Source of the DNA: Ancylothrix sp. D3o
GTDB taxonomy: Bacteria; Cyanobacteriota; Cyanobacteriia; Cyanobacteriales; Oscillatoriaceae
Assembly (NCBI RefSeq): GCF_025370775.1
Contig: NZ_JAMXEX010000002.1
Span: 310,001-374,000, forward strand
Direction: 5' to 3'
Length of the DNA: 64,000 nt
Shown here: positions 46,185-55,832 of the stretch, piece by piece
Layout: each line of letters starts with the position of its first letter
Numbering within the stretch: the stretch's first letter is position 1
Position numbers and translations under genes: made by a program
Notes under the pieces: model-generated
Seen by the model: only the letters and a program-made list of their open reading frames with translations
The model's database searches: none
What the model was told of the DNA's origin: nothing

Positions 46185-47276
46185 TCAAGCCAAAAGCAAC
46201 CAAAACCGAAACGTTGTCCCCACTCCCAGACTACTTTCCACAAAAATCTCACCCCCTTGCAACTCCACCAACCGCCGCGAAATAGCCAAACCCAAACCAC
46301 TCCCCCCAGAATGCCGGCTGCGAGCGCGATCCGCCCGCCAAAACCGCTCAAACACATGAGGTAAATCTTCCGGCGCAATCCCTGGGCCGGTGTCTTTCAC
46401 CGCCACCCAAACCTTACCCGCCTCCGTCCAAGCGCGAACAGTAATAGAACCGGCCGGCGTATAACGCAAAGCATTTCCCAACAAATTCACCAAAACCTGC
46501 TCCGTTCTATCAATATCCGCCAAAACCAGAGGTAAACTTTGCGGACAATTTAAACTCAAAACCGGCCCATCTTCTAACACCTGTGATGAAAACTTTTCAA
46601 TTAAAGAAACCAACAACAAACGCAAATTTACCGGCTGTAAATTAATCGCTAAATATCCCGACTCCGCCTTAGAAATCTCCTGTAAATCATTCACCAACCT
46701 CTCCAAACGCTTCGTTTCTTTAATCAAAGTTACATACACCTCCGGCGAAGCATCAATCCTCCCCTCAGCCAACTCCTCCAAATACCCCCGCATCACCGTT
46801 AAAGGAGTTCGCAACTCATGCGTTAAATCCCCCATTAATTGCCGGCGTCGGCTTTCCACATCCTCCAAACTCGAAGCCATTCGATTAAAACTCCTACTCA
46901 ATTTATTAAGTTCGGGAATTTCAGTCATCGGCATCCTTTCTTCCATCTCCCCCGCCGCAAACTTTTGAGTAATTTCATCCATTTGCATCAAAGGCAAAAC
47001 AATCCGCTGCGCCACCCAATAACTCAACCCACCCGCCGCCGTTGTCCCCACCACAACCGCCCAAAACGTGCTCCGATTCCACGCCAATTCAAACCCCTCT
47101 AAAATTTGCGTCCGCGCATAACGCAAAGTAAAACCCGGCCCTTCCAACTGTTCCAAATGCCGCACAAAAAACTGCGGCGAAGAAACCTTACTAATCGTCA
47201 CCAAACTCCCCACTCCCACTATCATCACAAATAAATGGGATAAAAATAATCGTGGTTGCAATCCTATTTTTTTCAT
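46185..47276 (-). CDS. sensor histidine kinase (HAMP, HisKA, HATPase)
   Basis: A 363-residue membrane kinase. Two transmembrane helices (about 10-30 and 70-90) flank a short extracytoplasmic sensor of about 40 residues. HAMP follows (about 88-145), then the dimerisation domain with phospho-His153 in LTHELRTPLT, and the ATP-binding domain with N box NLLGNALRYTP, G1 DTGPGIAPE, F box and G2 GGSGLGLAI. It lies downstream of the response regulator at 47346 on the same strand with a 69-base gap, forming a two-component pair. The signal is unknown. Confidence 0.93.
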   Translation of the reverse strand: MKKIGLQPRLFLSHLFVMIVGVGSLVTISKVSSPQFFVRHLEQLEGPGFTLRYARTQILEGFELAWNRSTFWAVVVGTTAAGGLSYWVAQRIVLPLMQMDEITQKFAAGEMEERMPMTEIPELNKLSRSFNRMASSLEDVESRRRQLMGDLTHELRTPLTVMRGYLEELAEGRIDASPEVYVTLIKETKRLERLVNDLQEISKAESGYLAINLQPVNLRLLLVSLIEKFSSQVLEDGPVLSLNCPQSLPLVLADIDRTEQVLVNLLGNALRYTPAGSITVRAWTEAGKVWVAVKDTGPGIAPEDLPHVFERFWRADRARSRHSGGSGLGLAISRRLVELQGGEIFVESSLGVGTTFRFWLLLA

Positions 47277-47345
47277 TTTTGTTTTGTCATTTTTCTTTTG
47301 TCAAGGCAGGCACAGGGACACTGCCCTTAAAATCCAAATTTTATC

Positions 47346-48053
47346 TTAAGCACCGCTATCTTCAAACTTATAACCAACACTAATCACCGTCTTAATAAAA
47401 GTCGGATTCGCCGGATCAGGTTCAACTTTTTTCCGCAAACGAGCCACATGAGTATCAACCACCCGCTCATCCCCAAAAAAATCATCTCCCCAGAGTTTCT
47501 CAATTAATTGAGAACGATTCCAAACTCTTCCGGGGTGACTTACAAAAGTAGCCAACAAATTAAACTCTAATGTCGTTAAATCCAGCTTTTCTTCTGCATT
47601 TGGGCTGAGATATCGTGAGGCAGTATGCTGGTCTAAATCCACCGTAAAATGTTGAGTACGATAAACTTGGCTTTGCCCTCCTTGACGTAAACTTCTCCGC
47701 AACAAAGCCCGCACTCTTGCCACCAATTCACGCGGACTAAACGGCTTCACCATATAATCATCCGCGCCGGTAGATAACCCAATTACGCGGTCAATTTCCT
47801 CTCCTTTTGCCGTTAACATCAAAATATAAGGATCTTTAGCCCCTGGTTTTTGGCGAATCCTAGCGCAAACCTCCAAACCATCCAACCCCGGAATCATTAA
47901 ATCCAAAACAATTAAATCTGGTTGTTGTTCCCGAAAAACTTGCAACGCATTAATACCATCCCGACATACCCGACAAGAAAAACCCTCAGAGTCAAGAGTA
48001 TGCTGGATCAGCTTAGCAATTTCTGGCTCGTCTTCAACAATTAAAATATCCAT
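47346..48053 (-). CDS. OmpR/PhoB-family response regulator
   Basis: A 235-residue transcription factor. The receiver has acidic pocket Glu7-Asp8, phospho-Asp51 (VLDLMIPG), Thr in MLTAKGEE and Lys in YMVKPFSP. The C-terminal winged helix includes LTTLEFNLLATF and VDTHVARLRKKVEPD. It is first in the operon with its kinase. It is not RpaB, whose N-terminal motifs differ. Targets unknown. Confidence 0.93.
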   Translation of the reverse strand: MDILIVEDEPEIAKLIQHTLDSEGFSCRVCRDGINALQVFREQQPDLIVLDLMIPGLDGLEVCARIRQKPGAKDPYILMLTAKGEEIDRVIGLSTGADDYMVKPFSPRELVARVRALLRRSLRQGGQSQVYRTQHFTVDLDQHTASRYLSPNAEEKLDLTTLEFNLLATFVSHPGRVWNRSQLIEKLWGDDFFGDERVVDTHVARLRKKVEPDPANPTFIKTVISVGYKFEDSGA

Positions 48054-48655
48054 CTTTGATCAGTTTATATTTTTAATATTAGATTTTAAACCAAAAGTCG
48101 GCAGCACGATGTGTCGCCCTTAGCCAACCCTCCGCAGAGTTGATTCCTAAAAGCCCTCCACCGAGAGGCTTTTTGTTTAACACCGGCCCTCATTTATTAG
48201 AATAAACATAGCCACCGGCACGAGATTTATTTTACTTTTTCCTTATCGAGAAGAATTTAAGGGTGCGTTCGGAAATCGGCTGTCATCAAGTTTTGATGGG
48301 GAATCCGCGATTTTTGACTTCAGAAAGCATTGCAATTGATTGTTTATATGCAGTGCATCCGTCTCAGCCTTACAGAGAACAAAAGCATTTAAAGAGTTTG
48401 ATTTTTGGCAGTAAATCTTTGATATATGTGGCGCGAAATAGTTAATAATAAATAATTTTGTAATATAAATATCCAACGATTAGGCTGCATTTGCTGACGA
48501 CGACTGTGATCTAAAATAGCAGTGCTATTGCGTCACTGTTGAAGGGTTTGCGCCGGTTAACTAAACATTAGTTAAAATGGCCGGTGAAACCCCCCGAACT
48601 TTAGGGGCAAACGGTGTCTGGGGTTGCCCCAGGCGAAATTTTGCCAAAATTATCA
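48054..48655. other. intergenic, 600 bases
   Basis: A stem-loop with a T run (around 48140-48170) reads as a terminator on the plus strand. A 60-codon open frame at 48263-48445 (GTG start) ends like a real protein (KSLIYVARNS) but resembles nothing I know; it may be a remnant. Confidence 0.4.
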
Positions 48656-49102
48656 TTAAGACTTGAATTGTCGCAAATTCAGCAATTCTTGAGGAGAAGC
48701 CACTAATTTAATAGTTGCCGAGGTAATTTCTTGATGTTCGTTTAGCAGAAATAACCAGTTTATATTCACCCCAAAGTACGGAGTTTCTACCCTCCCAGAC
48801 ACACTCACTTTCAGGATATTTTCAGCTTCTAATTTTTCAACAATTCCTTGCTGGGGATAAAGTTTCATCGATTTAGCTTCAGCTTCCAAATACCGGCCAA
48901 TCGCTTCATTTCCCACCACCGGCTCTTCAAACGGCGGATTCAATTCTCCATCAGGTGCAAACAACCGTGCGGTTTCCATAAAACTCCCGCTATTCATCGT
49001 TTCAAAATAACGCACAACCACCGGCTCGTTAATACCTTCAAATTGAAAGTCATTTAATTTAAAAGCTTCAGATTTAGGAGTCATTTTTTCCACAGATTGC
49101 AT
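48656..49102 (-). CDS. orange carotenoid protein C-terminal-domain homologue (CTDH)
   Basis: A 148-residue NTF2-fold protein like the C-terminal half of the orange carotenoid protein. It has YFETMNSGSFMETARLFA, LNPPFEEPVVGNEAI and NINWLFLLN, including the Tyr and Trp candidates that hydrogen-bond the ketocarotenoid carbonyl. CTDHs shuttle carotenoids from membranes to helical carotenoid proteins and quench singlet oxygen. There are no cysteines, so it is not of the disulphide-linked CTDH type. No OCP, HCP or FRP gene is nearby. GAAGG precedes the first ATG. Confidence 0.85.
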   Translation of the reverse strand: MQSVEKMTPKSEAFKLNDFQFEGINEPVVVRYFETMNSGSFMETARLFAPDGELNPPFEEPVVGNEAIGRYLEAEAKSMKLYPQQGIVEKLEAENILKVSVSGRVETPYFGVNINWLFLLNEHQEITSATIKLVASPQELLNLRQFKS

Positions 49103-49431
49103 AATAATTAACCTTCAAAGTAAAAATGGGTACACATCTACACAAAACTTATTATTAACCAGCATAAAATCCTTCAGCAAAAATTGCCAATCACCCAAAA
49201 GTCTGATTAAATTCACCCTTAACAAATCGGTAATTTCCATCAAAAGCAGTAAAAATTTTAATCTTATTAGTGCTAAGAAACCCCCAATTGCCCAGCCGCT
49301 GGTATGCTATGATACTCTCACTATATCTCAAACCCCTGCGTGACTATTGACTTGCTTTGAGAGTTTGCCAAAACAAACCGCCTGAAAATAAAAGCTCAAA
49401 ATTCCTTATAAAACTACTCAATTTCAAACCA
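49103..49431. other. intergenic, divergent promoters
   Basis: Spacer between the CTDH gene and queG. AT-rich, no gene seen. Confidence 0.4.
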
Positions 49432-50376
49432 GTGAACTCCCATCCCAACGCCGCACAAATTAAACAAAAAGCCTTAGAAATCGGATTTCATAAAGTTGGA
49501 ATCACACCGGCAGTTTCGCCTCAAGATAGCCCCGAAGTCGCCCGTTTGCAAAACTGGTTAAACCAAGGCTATCAAGCAGATATGAATTGGATGGCGAACC
49601 CGAAACGGCAAGATATCCGCCAAGTCATGCCCGAAGTGCAATCGGTGATTTGCGTAGCGCTTAATTATTATACACCAAACAAACACTCCCAAGACCCCCA
49701 AACCGCCAAAATTTCCCGCTATGGATGGGGGAGAGACTATCATAAAATCCTCCACAAAAAGCTCAAACAATTTGCCAACTGGTTACTAGAACAAAACCCA
49801 GAAATTCAAGCTAGATATTATGCAGACACCGGCCCCATTCAAGATAAAATGTGGGCACAGCGAGCCGGCATTGGATGGATAGCAAAAAACAGCAACGTCA
49901 TTACAAGAGAATATGGATCTTGGGTATTTTTAGGAGAAATTTTAACCAACTTAAAATTAACCCCAGATCAACCCCATACAGAACATTGTGGCACTTGTAC
50001 GCGGTGTATAGAAGCTTGTCCCACCAATGCAATTGTTGAGCCGTTTGTAGTAGATGCAGGCCGGTGTATTGCCTATCATACAATCGAAAATCGAGCCGAA
50101 AAACTGCCAGAAGAAATTGCCTCAAAAATGCAGGGATGGGTAGCAGGATGTGATATTTGTCAAGAGGTTTGCCCTTGGAATATTCGATTTTCTCAACCTA
50201 CAGACGTTAAAGAATTCGAGCCTTATCCAGAAAATATTGCTCCCAGCTTAGGAGAATTAGCCGAAATTTCTGAGCAAGAATGGAGCCGGCGTTTTACAGC
50301 CTCAGCACTGCGAAGAATTAAACCCGAAATGCTACGCAGAAATGCCAAAGCTAATACAGAAACCTCTTCCCCCTAA
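49432..50376 (+). CDS. queG: epoxyqueuosine reductase
   Basis: A 314-residue cobalamin- and iron-sulfur-dependent enzyme that reduces epoxyqueuosine to queuosine at the tRNA wobble position. DUF1730 domain first ([32 protein letters not shown]), then two 4Fe-4S motifs, [13 protein letters not shown] and [11 protein letters not shown]. The GTG at 49432 is chosen because homologues begin close to it; a TTG at 49357 would add 25 residues. Queuosine reduction needs B12, which links it biochemically to the riboswitch cluster although it is not nearby. Confidence 0.92.
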   Translation: MNSHPNAAQIKQKALEIGFHKVGITPAVSPQDSPEVARLQNWLNQGYQADMNWMANPKRQDIRQVMPEVQSVICVALNYYTPNKHSQDPQTAKISRYGWGRDYHKILHKKLKQFANWLLEQNPEIQARYYADTGPIQDKMWAQRAGIGWIAKNSNVITREYGSWVFLGEILTNLKLTPDQPHTEHCGTCTRCIEACPTNAIVEPFVVDAGRCIAYHTIENRAEKLPEEIASKMQGWVAGCDICQEVCPWNIRFSQPTDVKEFEPYPENIAPSLGELAEISEQEWSRRFTASALRRIKPEMLRRNAKANTETSSP

Positions 50377-50536
50377 CCTGTTTTACAAGGGGAAGATTTT
50401 TCTCCAAAATCGCCTTTAATAAAATTAAAATTAGCCCATATATTTGAGCAAATTCTCTGGCGCGACAGGCATCACTTTGCGATAATTCATCAGCCATGCA
50501 AGTTTTCCTAAAAGGCTCAATTAACAGCCGCCGCCA

Positions 50537-53500
50537 CTATTCCCCAGCAGCCAAATTCAGGGGAAGAGAAATCGTAAAACGAGAACCCTTACCCGCCTCA
50601 GAATCAACAGAAATCGAACCACCTTGCAACTCAGCCAACTTGCGAGTAATTACTAAACCCAAACCCGTCCCCTGGTACTTGCGAGACAAAGAAGAATCAA
50701 TCTGAGAAAACGGAGAAAACAAACGCCGCTGGTTAGCCGGCTCAATACCAATTCCCGTATCCCAAACCATAAAATTAATCAACTCACAATTATTTGCCCC
50801 ACGAGAGCGATAAATTTTTAAACCCACCGCACCTTCAGGCGTAAACTTAGTAGCATTCACCAACAAATTTAACAGCATTTGTTTAAGCCGGCGCGGATCA
50901 GTGACCATAAACTCCAATTCTGGATCTACGTCCAACTCTAAACCCAAACCCTGCGCCATCACACGCTCTTGAATTAAACTTGTCACCCCCTCACAAATAT
51001 CCTCAATAAACACCACCTGTAAATCCAATTCCAGCCGGTCAGCCTCAATTCGAGACAAATCTAAAATATCATTAATCAAATCCAACAAATGCTGACCACT
51101 GCTATGAATACGGTCAATATAAAGCTTTTGCTTAGGATTAAGCAAACCAAAAGACTGCTCCAACAAAACACTAGAAAACCCTAAAATTGCCGTCAAAGGC
51201 GTGCGTAACTCATGGGAAGTATTAGCAATAAACTCCTCCTTAAGCCGGTTAATTTCTGCAAGCTGTTGATTTTGATGTTGCAGCAACCCCCAAGAAGCGC
51301 GAATTTCCGTCACATCTCGCCCAATCCCAATCACCCGCTGTACCCCACCCGCTGCATCCAAAATTGGCGCGTAAACCGTCTCAAAAGAGCGAACTTCTCC
51401 ACAAGGCAGAGAAAAATCGTGATTGGCAACAACCTTTTGGGCGGTGCTATAAACCTGAGATAATAACTCCTCAATTGCCGGCGCATCAGGTATCCTTAAA
51501 TCATTATTCGTTTGCCCAATTATTTCACTAATACTGTAGCCCAACAAAGCCGCACCGGCAGGATTAATGGAAAGATAACGCCCTAGAGAATCATATTCAA
51601 CAAAAATATCATTAGACTGCTCAATAAATAACCGAAAATACTCCGCACTTTGCCTTGCCGAAAACTCTTGTTGAAATAAACAAGCGCGGCGAATAGCCAC
51701 AGCACATTGCGCCGCCACCTGCTCAACCCAATGTATCTCCTCTGGCAAAAAAGGCCGGTTCATACCGAAACAAAGACAGATCACCCCCATTAAACCATCG
51801 CTATCTAAAATCGGGCAAATCAACTCCGAAATCTTCCCAGAAGATCCAGGCCGGTCAATCAACAAACTTTCACCCTTAGAAAGCCGGTTAATCGCATCCA
51901 CCGGCCATGAAGATAAAGCATCAATACATGAATTTTCCCTTCCGCACCATTCGTATTTAATTTTAAAAAAATTCGCTTTAATTTCCAACAAAGCCCCATA
52001 GCAACTTTCCACACCCAAAGTTTCACTCAAACCCCCCAAAGCCGCCTTTAAAACCCCAGTTTCCTCAAAACAATTTCGCAACCTTTGGGTTAATGACTGC
52101 ACAAATTCTTCAAATTTCAGCAATCGTTCTAAAGTTTGAGTACGCTGAGAGATATTCTCTTCTAAATGCCGCGTGTGCGCTTGCAACTTACTTAACTGAC
52201 TTGTTTGTTCAATCGCAATAGAAATTTGAATTGCCACCTCTTGCAAAAGTTGTTGTTCTTCTTCCGTCCACCGGCGCGGAGTCTGACAGTGATGAACCAC
52301 CAACAAACCCCATAAAGGCTTATAAGCATCACCGCCACCGCGCTCATTCAAAACATCCGAGCTACTATTAGAAACAATCCCCACCACCATCATACTGCGG
52401 ACGTGCATTTCCTCCAAAAGATGCCGGTGACAATCCGAAATATCCGCCGATTGAATATCATTTCCCACCCACAAACGTCCAAAACGATAAGCATTCAAAT
52501 AAGGAGGCGGAATACAATTATCAGAAAAACATTGTCCATTGAGCCCAGGATAAAGAGGATTCACATCTTCAGCAACACAACACATCCCTGTTTTTTTTGA
52601 AATAAATTCGCCCCCCGAAACTAACTGTAAAACCAAAATTCTATCCGTTTCTAACATCAGCCTCAAACGTTCACCAGTTTTTCTTAAAACCTCATTTAAA
52701 TCATTTTTTGAGCGGCAAATACTAGCCACCTCACTTAAAAACTTTTCCCTTCTATTTCGCTGCTGAATTTGGGTTTCCGCAACTTCTCGCTCACTCAAAT
52801 CTGTAATAAAACTCAGCAGATAACTGTCCTCAGCCTCATCACCAATCAAAGACAAACACACTTCAGCCGCGAAAAAAGAACCATCACGGCGCAGGTAACG
52901 TTTACGAAACTTAATTTGTTTAGCACCACCATTGCACATTTGTTGAATCAGGCGCAATTCAGCCGCAAAGTCTTCTGGATGACAAATATAGCGCCGATCT
53001 AAATGCCGCAATTGAGTTTCTGTATAACCAAGCCAACGACAAAAAGCCGGGTTGGCATTCAATATTCCTCCATCCAAACTTTCATAAATAATGCCAATAG
53101 GAGCCTCGCCAAATACATTTTGTAGATACTCTAGCGGCAAGCTATTAAGCATAGGTAATAACATTAAATTAGACGGCTGCACAGTGGATTTTTCCGGCTC
53201 ACTACCGGCTCGGATTTTTGATAAGTGGAGGCTGGCGGTATTGTTAGTGCTGACATTCATTTCGGGGCGAGGATCTAACTCATCTGATAGGGCAACATCA
53301 CCGTCAGCCATAGAAGCAATTTTAACTAATTGTAAGCATAACCGCCGCAACATACTGTCATTATTACTCAGTTCACAAGCTTGGAGATGCGAACAATGCG
53401 GTAAAGCAGTCCTCACCGCTTCTGTGTGCAGAAGTTCTGCAATTAGTTGGGGTTGAGAGACAAAAACCACCCGCCACAGAGAAGCCGTAGCAGACGGAAG

Positions 53501-53965
53501 CATAGGAAGTCCTGACTCAGACAAGGATGTATCGTTAACCGGCTCTAAGTGAACCCAGACATTTAAGTTAGAACTCAACACCAGCAAACTTGCTTCTACA
53601 TCGGGAAACAAAATAATCTCAGAGTTTGGTGTGAGTAAATTTCGGGCTTCTGAGTGAGAATACGCCGCTGTTAACTTGGTGTCTCCAGAGGCGATCATTG
53701 AAGCCGGTGCAGCACTAAAATTGCCAGTTTTGACAACAGTTTCCGGTTGACAGCAACATTGATTATCTGGTTCGTACAACAGGGCCATTTCCTGCCAAAC
53801 CACCTTGATTGTTTCACAGAGTTTTTTATTTTTTCCCAAAACCAACAGCCCTCGCAGCCGAGAATGATGACAGGTTATGGTTGTTTGGAGCATTTGTACG
53901 GTCTGCACTACATGGGGCCAAGTCAAATGAAGAACAATGTGTCCAGGGAGAGATAAATAGGTCAT
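50537..53965 (-). CDS. multi-sensor histidine kinase (PAS, GAF, PAS, HisKA, HATPase)
   Basis: A soluble kinase of 1142 residues. Residues 1-260 form an N-terminal region I do not recognise. A PAS domain follows (about 275-395, FGEAPIGIIYES), then a GAF domain (about 410-600), a coiled coil (LEENISQRTQTLERLL), a second GAF (about 630-780) and a second PAS (about 785-910). The dimerisation helix has phospho-His in FIANTSHELRTPLT and the ATPase ends with GTGLGLVITRKL. There are no transmembrane helices. Cysteines in the GAF domains are not obviously placed as in phytochrome bilin sites. The ATG at 53965 is preferred to a TTG at 53998. No response regulator is adjacent. Confidence 0.88.
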   Translation of the reverse strand: MTYLSLPGHIVLHLTWPHVVQTVQMLQTTITCHHSRLRGLLVLGKNKKLCETIKVVWQEMALLYEPDNQCCCQPETVVKTGNFSAAPASMIASGDTKLTAAYSHSEARNLLTPNSEIILFPDVEASLLVLSSNLNVWVHLEPVNDTSLSESGLPMLPSATASLWRVVFVSQPQLIAELLHTEAVRTALPHCSHLQACELSNNDSMLRRLCLQLVKIASMADGDVALSDELDPRPEMNVSTNNTASLHLSKIRAGSEPEKSTVQPSNLMLLPMLNSLPLEYLQNVFGEAPIGIIYESLDGGILNANPAFCRWLGYTETQLRHLDRRYICHPEDFAAELRLIQQMCNGGAKQIKFRKRYLRRDGSFFAAEVCLSLIGDEAEDSYLLSFITDLSEREVAETQIQQRNRREKFLSEVASICRSKNDLNEVLRKTGERLRLMLETDRILVLQLVSGGEFISKKTGMCCVAEDVNPLYPGLNGQCFSDNCIPPPYLNAYRFGRLWVGNDIQSADISDCHRHLLEEMHVRSMMVVGIVSNSSSDVLNERGGGDAYKPLWGLLVVHHCQTPRRWTEEEQQLLQEVAIQISIAIEQTSQLSKLQAHTRHLEENISQRTQTLERLLKFEEFVQSLTQRLRNCFEETGVLKAALGGLSETLGVESCYGALLEIKANFFKIKYEWCGRENSCIDALSSWPVDAINRLSKGESLLIDRPGSSGKISELICPILDSDGLMGVICLCFGMNRPFLPEEIHWVEQVAAQCAVAIRRACLFQQEFSARQSAEYFRLFIEQSNDIFVEYDSLGRYLSINPAGAALLGYSISEIIGQTNNDLRIPDAPAIEELLSQVYSTAQKVVANHDFSLPCGEVRSFETVYAPILDAAGGVQRVIGIGRDVTEIRASWGLLQHQNQQLAEINRLKEEFIANTSHELRTPLTAILGFSSVLLEQSFGLLNPKQKLYIDRIHSSGQHLLDLINDILDLSRIEADRLELDLQVVFIEDICEGVTSLIQERVMAQGLGLELDVDPELEFMVTDPRRLKQMLLNLLVNATKFTPEGAVGLKIYRSRGANNCELINFMVWDTGIGIEPANQRRLFSPFSQIDSSLSRKYQGTGLGLVITRKLAELQGGSISVDSEAGKGSRFTISLPLNLAAGE

Positions 53966-54395
53966 TTTCGGAAAGGGTTTTTTTACTAAGTTGGTCAATG
54001 CCCAGAAATTAAAGTAATATCTGCGGAGCGGACTTTATCTAAAAATAGAATTGCCAAAAAAATCGTTTTTTTATCAAATTTAAAAATTTGTTACCTAGTA
54101 TCATAAAACGCTTATTTCCGGTATAGGGGACGGCAGCCAGATCAAGACATCGCCTTCGTCTTGGGGAAAGCCTGCATTTTTGATACCGGCTCGTCTGCCA
54201 AATCGCCCACCAGGGAACAAACAGAAATCGAGCCATAGCAGCAAAGGTTTTTCTTATATCATTGTGCCTTGCTTGGTAGGGGATAAAGCAGGGAAAGCTC
54301 AAGAATTTGTATTGTGAGCTACTTTGTTGACCGGCCATAGTGAGCATTATTGGGCGGCAGAGCTTGTTTTGTGGGCCGCCACAACCGGCACGCAT
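53966..54395. other. intergenic before the TnpB element
   Basis: No supportable gene. A 118-codon minus-strand open frame here is rich in Arg and Cys and looks random. Confidence 0.4.
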
Positions 54396-54515
54396 TTACC
54401 AAGAAAATGGGTCTAAAGCCCCGTCACTTCGACAAGCTCAGTACAAGCCTTTTAGGACGGCTTTAATTTCCCCAGAACTGTGATAGAGTGTTTTATATCC
54501 AGTTCCAAGACGTAA

Positions 54516-55721
54516 ATGTTAGTATTTGAAGCCAAGCTAGAAGGAAAGAGCGAGCAGTACCAGAGGCTAGACGAAGCCATTCGTACTGCTCGCTTTATTC
54601 GTAATAGCTGCATCAGGTACTGGATAGATACGAAGGGTGTGAATCGATACGACTTGAGTGCCTACTGTGCGGTGCTTGCCAAAGAATTCCCTTGGGCTGC
54701 CAAGCTCAACTCAATGGCAAGGCAAGCTTCCGCAGAGAAAGCTTGGTCATCAATTGCTCGTTTCTACGACAACTGCAAAAAGGCAAAACCGGGTTTGAAA
54801 GGATTTCCACGTTTCAAAAAGCATGAAACCCGCGGTTCTGTTGAATACAAAACCTGTGGCTGGAAGCTTTCAGAAGATCGCAGAAGCATAAACTTTAGCG
54901 ACGGTTTCAAAGCAGGAAGTTTTAAGTTGTGCGGAACTCGCGACTTGCATTTTTATCAATTAAATCAAATCAAGCGGGTGCGCGTAGTTCGTCGAGCCGA
55001 TGGCTATTATGTGCAATTCTGTATTGATGCTCAACGGAATGAAAAGCGAGAGCCTACGGGACGAACCATTGGTTTAGACGTAGGATTGACCCATTTCTAC
55101 ACAGACTCGGATGGTAATACCGTCGAGAACCCGCGTCATTTAAGAAAGTCTGAGCGGTCACTCAAAAAGCTTAATCGCAGACTTTCCAGAACCCAGAAAG
55201 GTTCTAAGAACAGAGAAGCGGCGCGGAATCGATTAAGCAGAAAACACCTCAAGGTAAGTAGGCGGCGTAAAGACTTTGCTGTGAAATTAGCAAGGTGCGT
55301 AGTCCAGTCCAACGACTTGGTAGCCTACGAAGACTTGTCGGTGCGTAACATGGTTAAAAACAGAAAGCTGTCTAAGTCCATATCAGATGCAGCTTGGACA
55401 GCTTTTAGGAATTGGATTGAATATTTTGGCAAAGTGTTTGGAGTAGCTACTGTTGCCGTCGCACCGCACTACACTAGCCAAAATTGTTCTAATTGCGAAA
55501 AGGTTGTGAAGAAATCGCTAAGTCAAAGAACACATATTTGTCCGCATTGTGGATTTGTTTTAGACCGCGATTGGAATGCTGCGCGAAATATATTAGAACT
55601 GGGATTGCGTACCGTGGGGCACACGGGAACCTATAACGCCTCTGGAGACATCGACAAGAGTTTGAGTGAGGAAACTCCTTCAAGTAAGTCGGGTCGCAGA
55701 AAGAGGAAGCCCAAACAGTGA
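54516..55721 (+). CDS. tnpB: TnpB RNA-guided nuclease
   Basis: A 401-residue protein. The N-terminal recognition region holds the family phrase SCIRYW and KAKPGLKGFPRFKK. The split RuvC nuclease is intact: Asp188 (GLDVGL), Glu272 (YEDLSVRNM) and Asp352 (DRDWNAARN). The zinc finger has Cys324, Cys327, Cys342 and Cys345. TnpB uses a right-end RNA overlapping its 3' end to cut TAM-flanked targets and keep the element in the genome. All catalytic residues are present, so it may be active. It sits 112 bases upstream of speA, in the same direction. Confidence 0.93.
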   Translation: MLVFEAKLEGKSEQYQRLDEAIRTARFIRNSCIRYWIDTKGVNRYDLSAYCAVLAKEFPWAAKLNSMARQASAEKAWSSIARFYDNCKKAKPGLKGFPRFKKHETRGSVEYKTCGWKLSEDRRSINFSDGFKAGSFKLCGTRDLHFYQLNQIKRVRVVRRADGYYVQFCIDAQRNEKREPTGRTIGLDVGLTHFYTDSDGNTVENPRHLRKSERSLKKLNRRLSRTQKGSKNREAARNRLSRKHLKVSRRRKDFAVKLARCVVQSNDLVAYEDLSVRNMVKNRKLSKSISDAAWTAFRNWIEYFGKVFGVATVAVAPHYTSQNCSNCEKVVKKSLSQRTHICPHCGFVLDRDWNAARNILELGLRTVGHTGTYNASGDIDKSLSEETPSSKSGRRKRKPKQ

Positions 55722-55765
55722 TGTTTGGAATCACCGTGGCTTTAGCCCGGTGAGGATGTCAAAAC
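55600..55765 (+). ncRNA. candidate TnpB guide RNA (omega/reRNA) scaffold
   Basis: By analogy with characterised IS605 TnpB systems, the 3' end of tnpB plus the right-end hairpin (55731-55753) should be processed into the guide scaffold, with the guide read from flanking DNA after about 55765. The hairpin is seen; the RNA is inferred. Confidence 0.45.
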
Positions 55766-55832
55766 CCGCAAACTCGATAAGATAAACTGTCAGAAGCTCG
55801 AATGCTGCTCAAACTGGGAGATAACAAAGAGG

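Larger units (their letters stand above)
54396..55765 (+). mobile_element. solitary TnpB element (IS200/IS605-like, no TnpA)
   Basis: A left-end hairpin (54414-54466, pairing TAAAGCC-GTC with GACGGCTTTA) precedes tnpB. A right-end hairpin TCACCG-GGC/GCCCGGTGA (55731-55753) follows 10 bases after its stop. A TTTAC at 54395-54399 just outside the left end could be the target/TAM. No TnpA gene lies within the element, so it depends on a TnpA elsewhere or is immobile. End positions are estimates. Confidence 0.75.

Noticed and set aside
48263-48445. 60-codon open frame, possible small protein
   Set aside because: GTG start with a weak upstream signal and no recognisable family; mentioned only as a possible remnant.
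54039-54395. 118-codon open frame on the minus strand
   Set aside because: Composition is irregular (many Arg and Cys), it matches no family I know, lacks a good ribosome-binding site and abuts the TnpB element.
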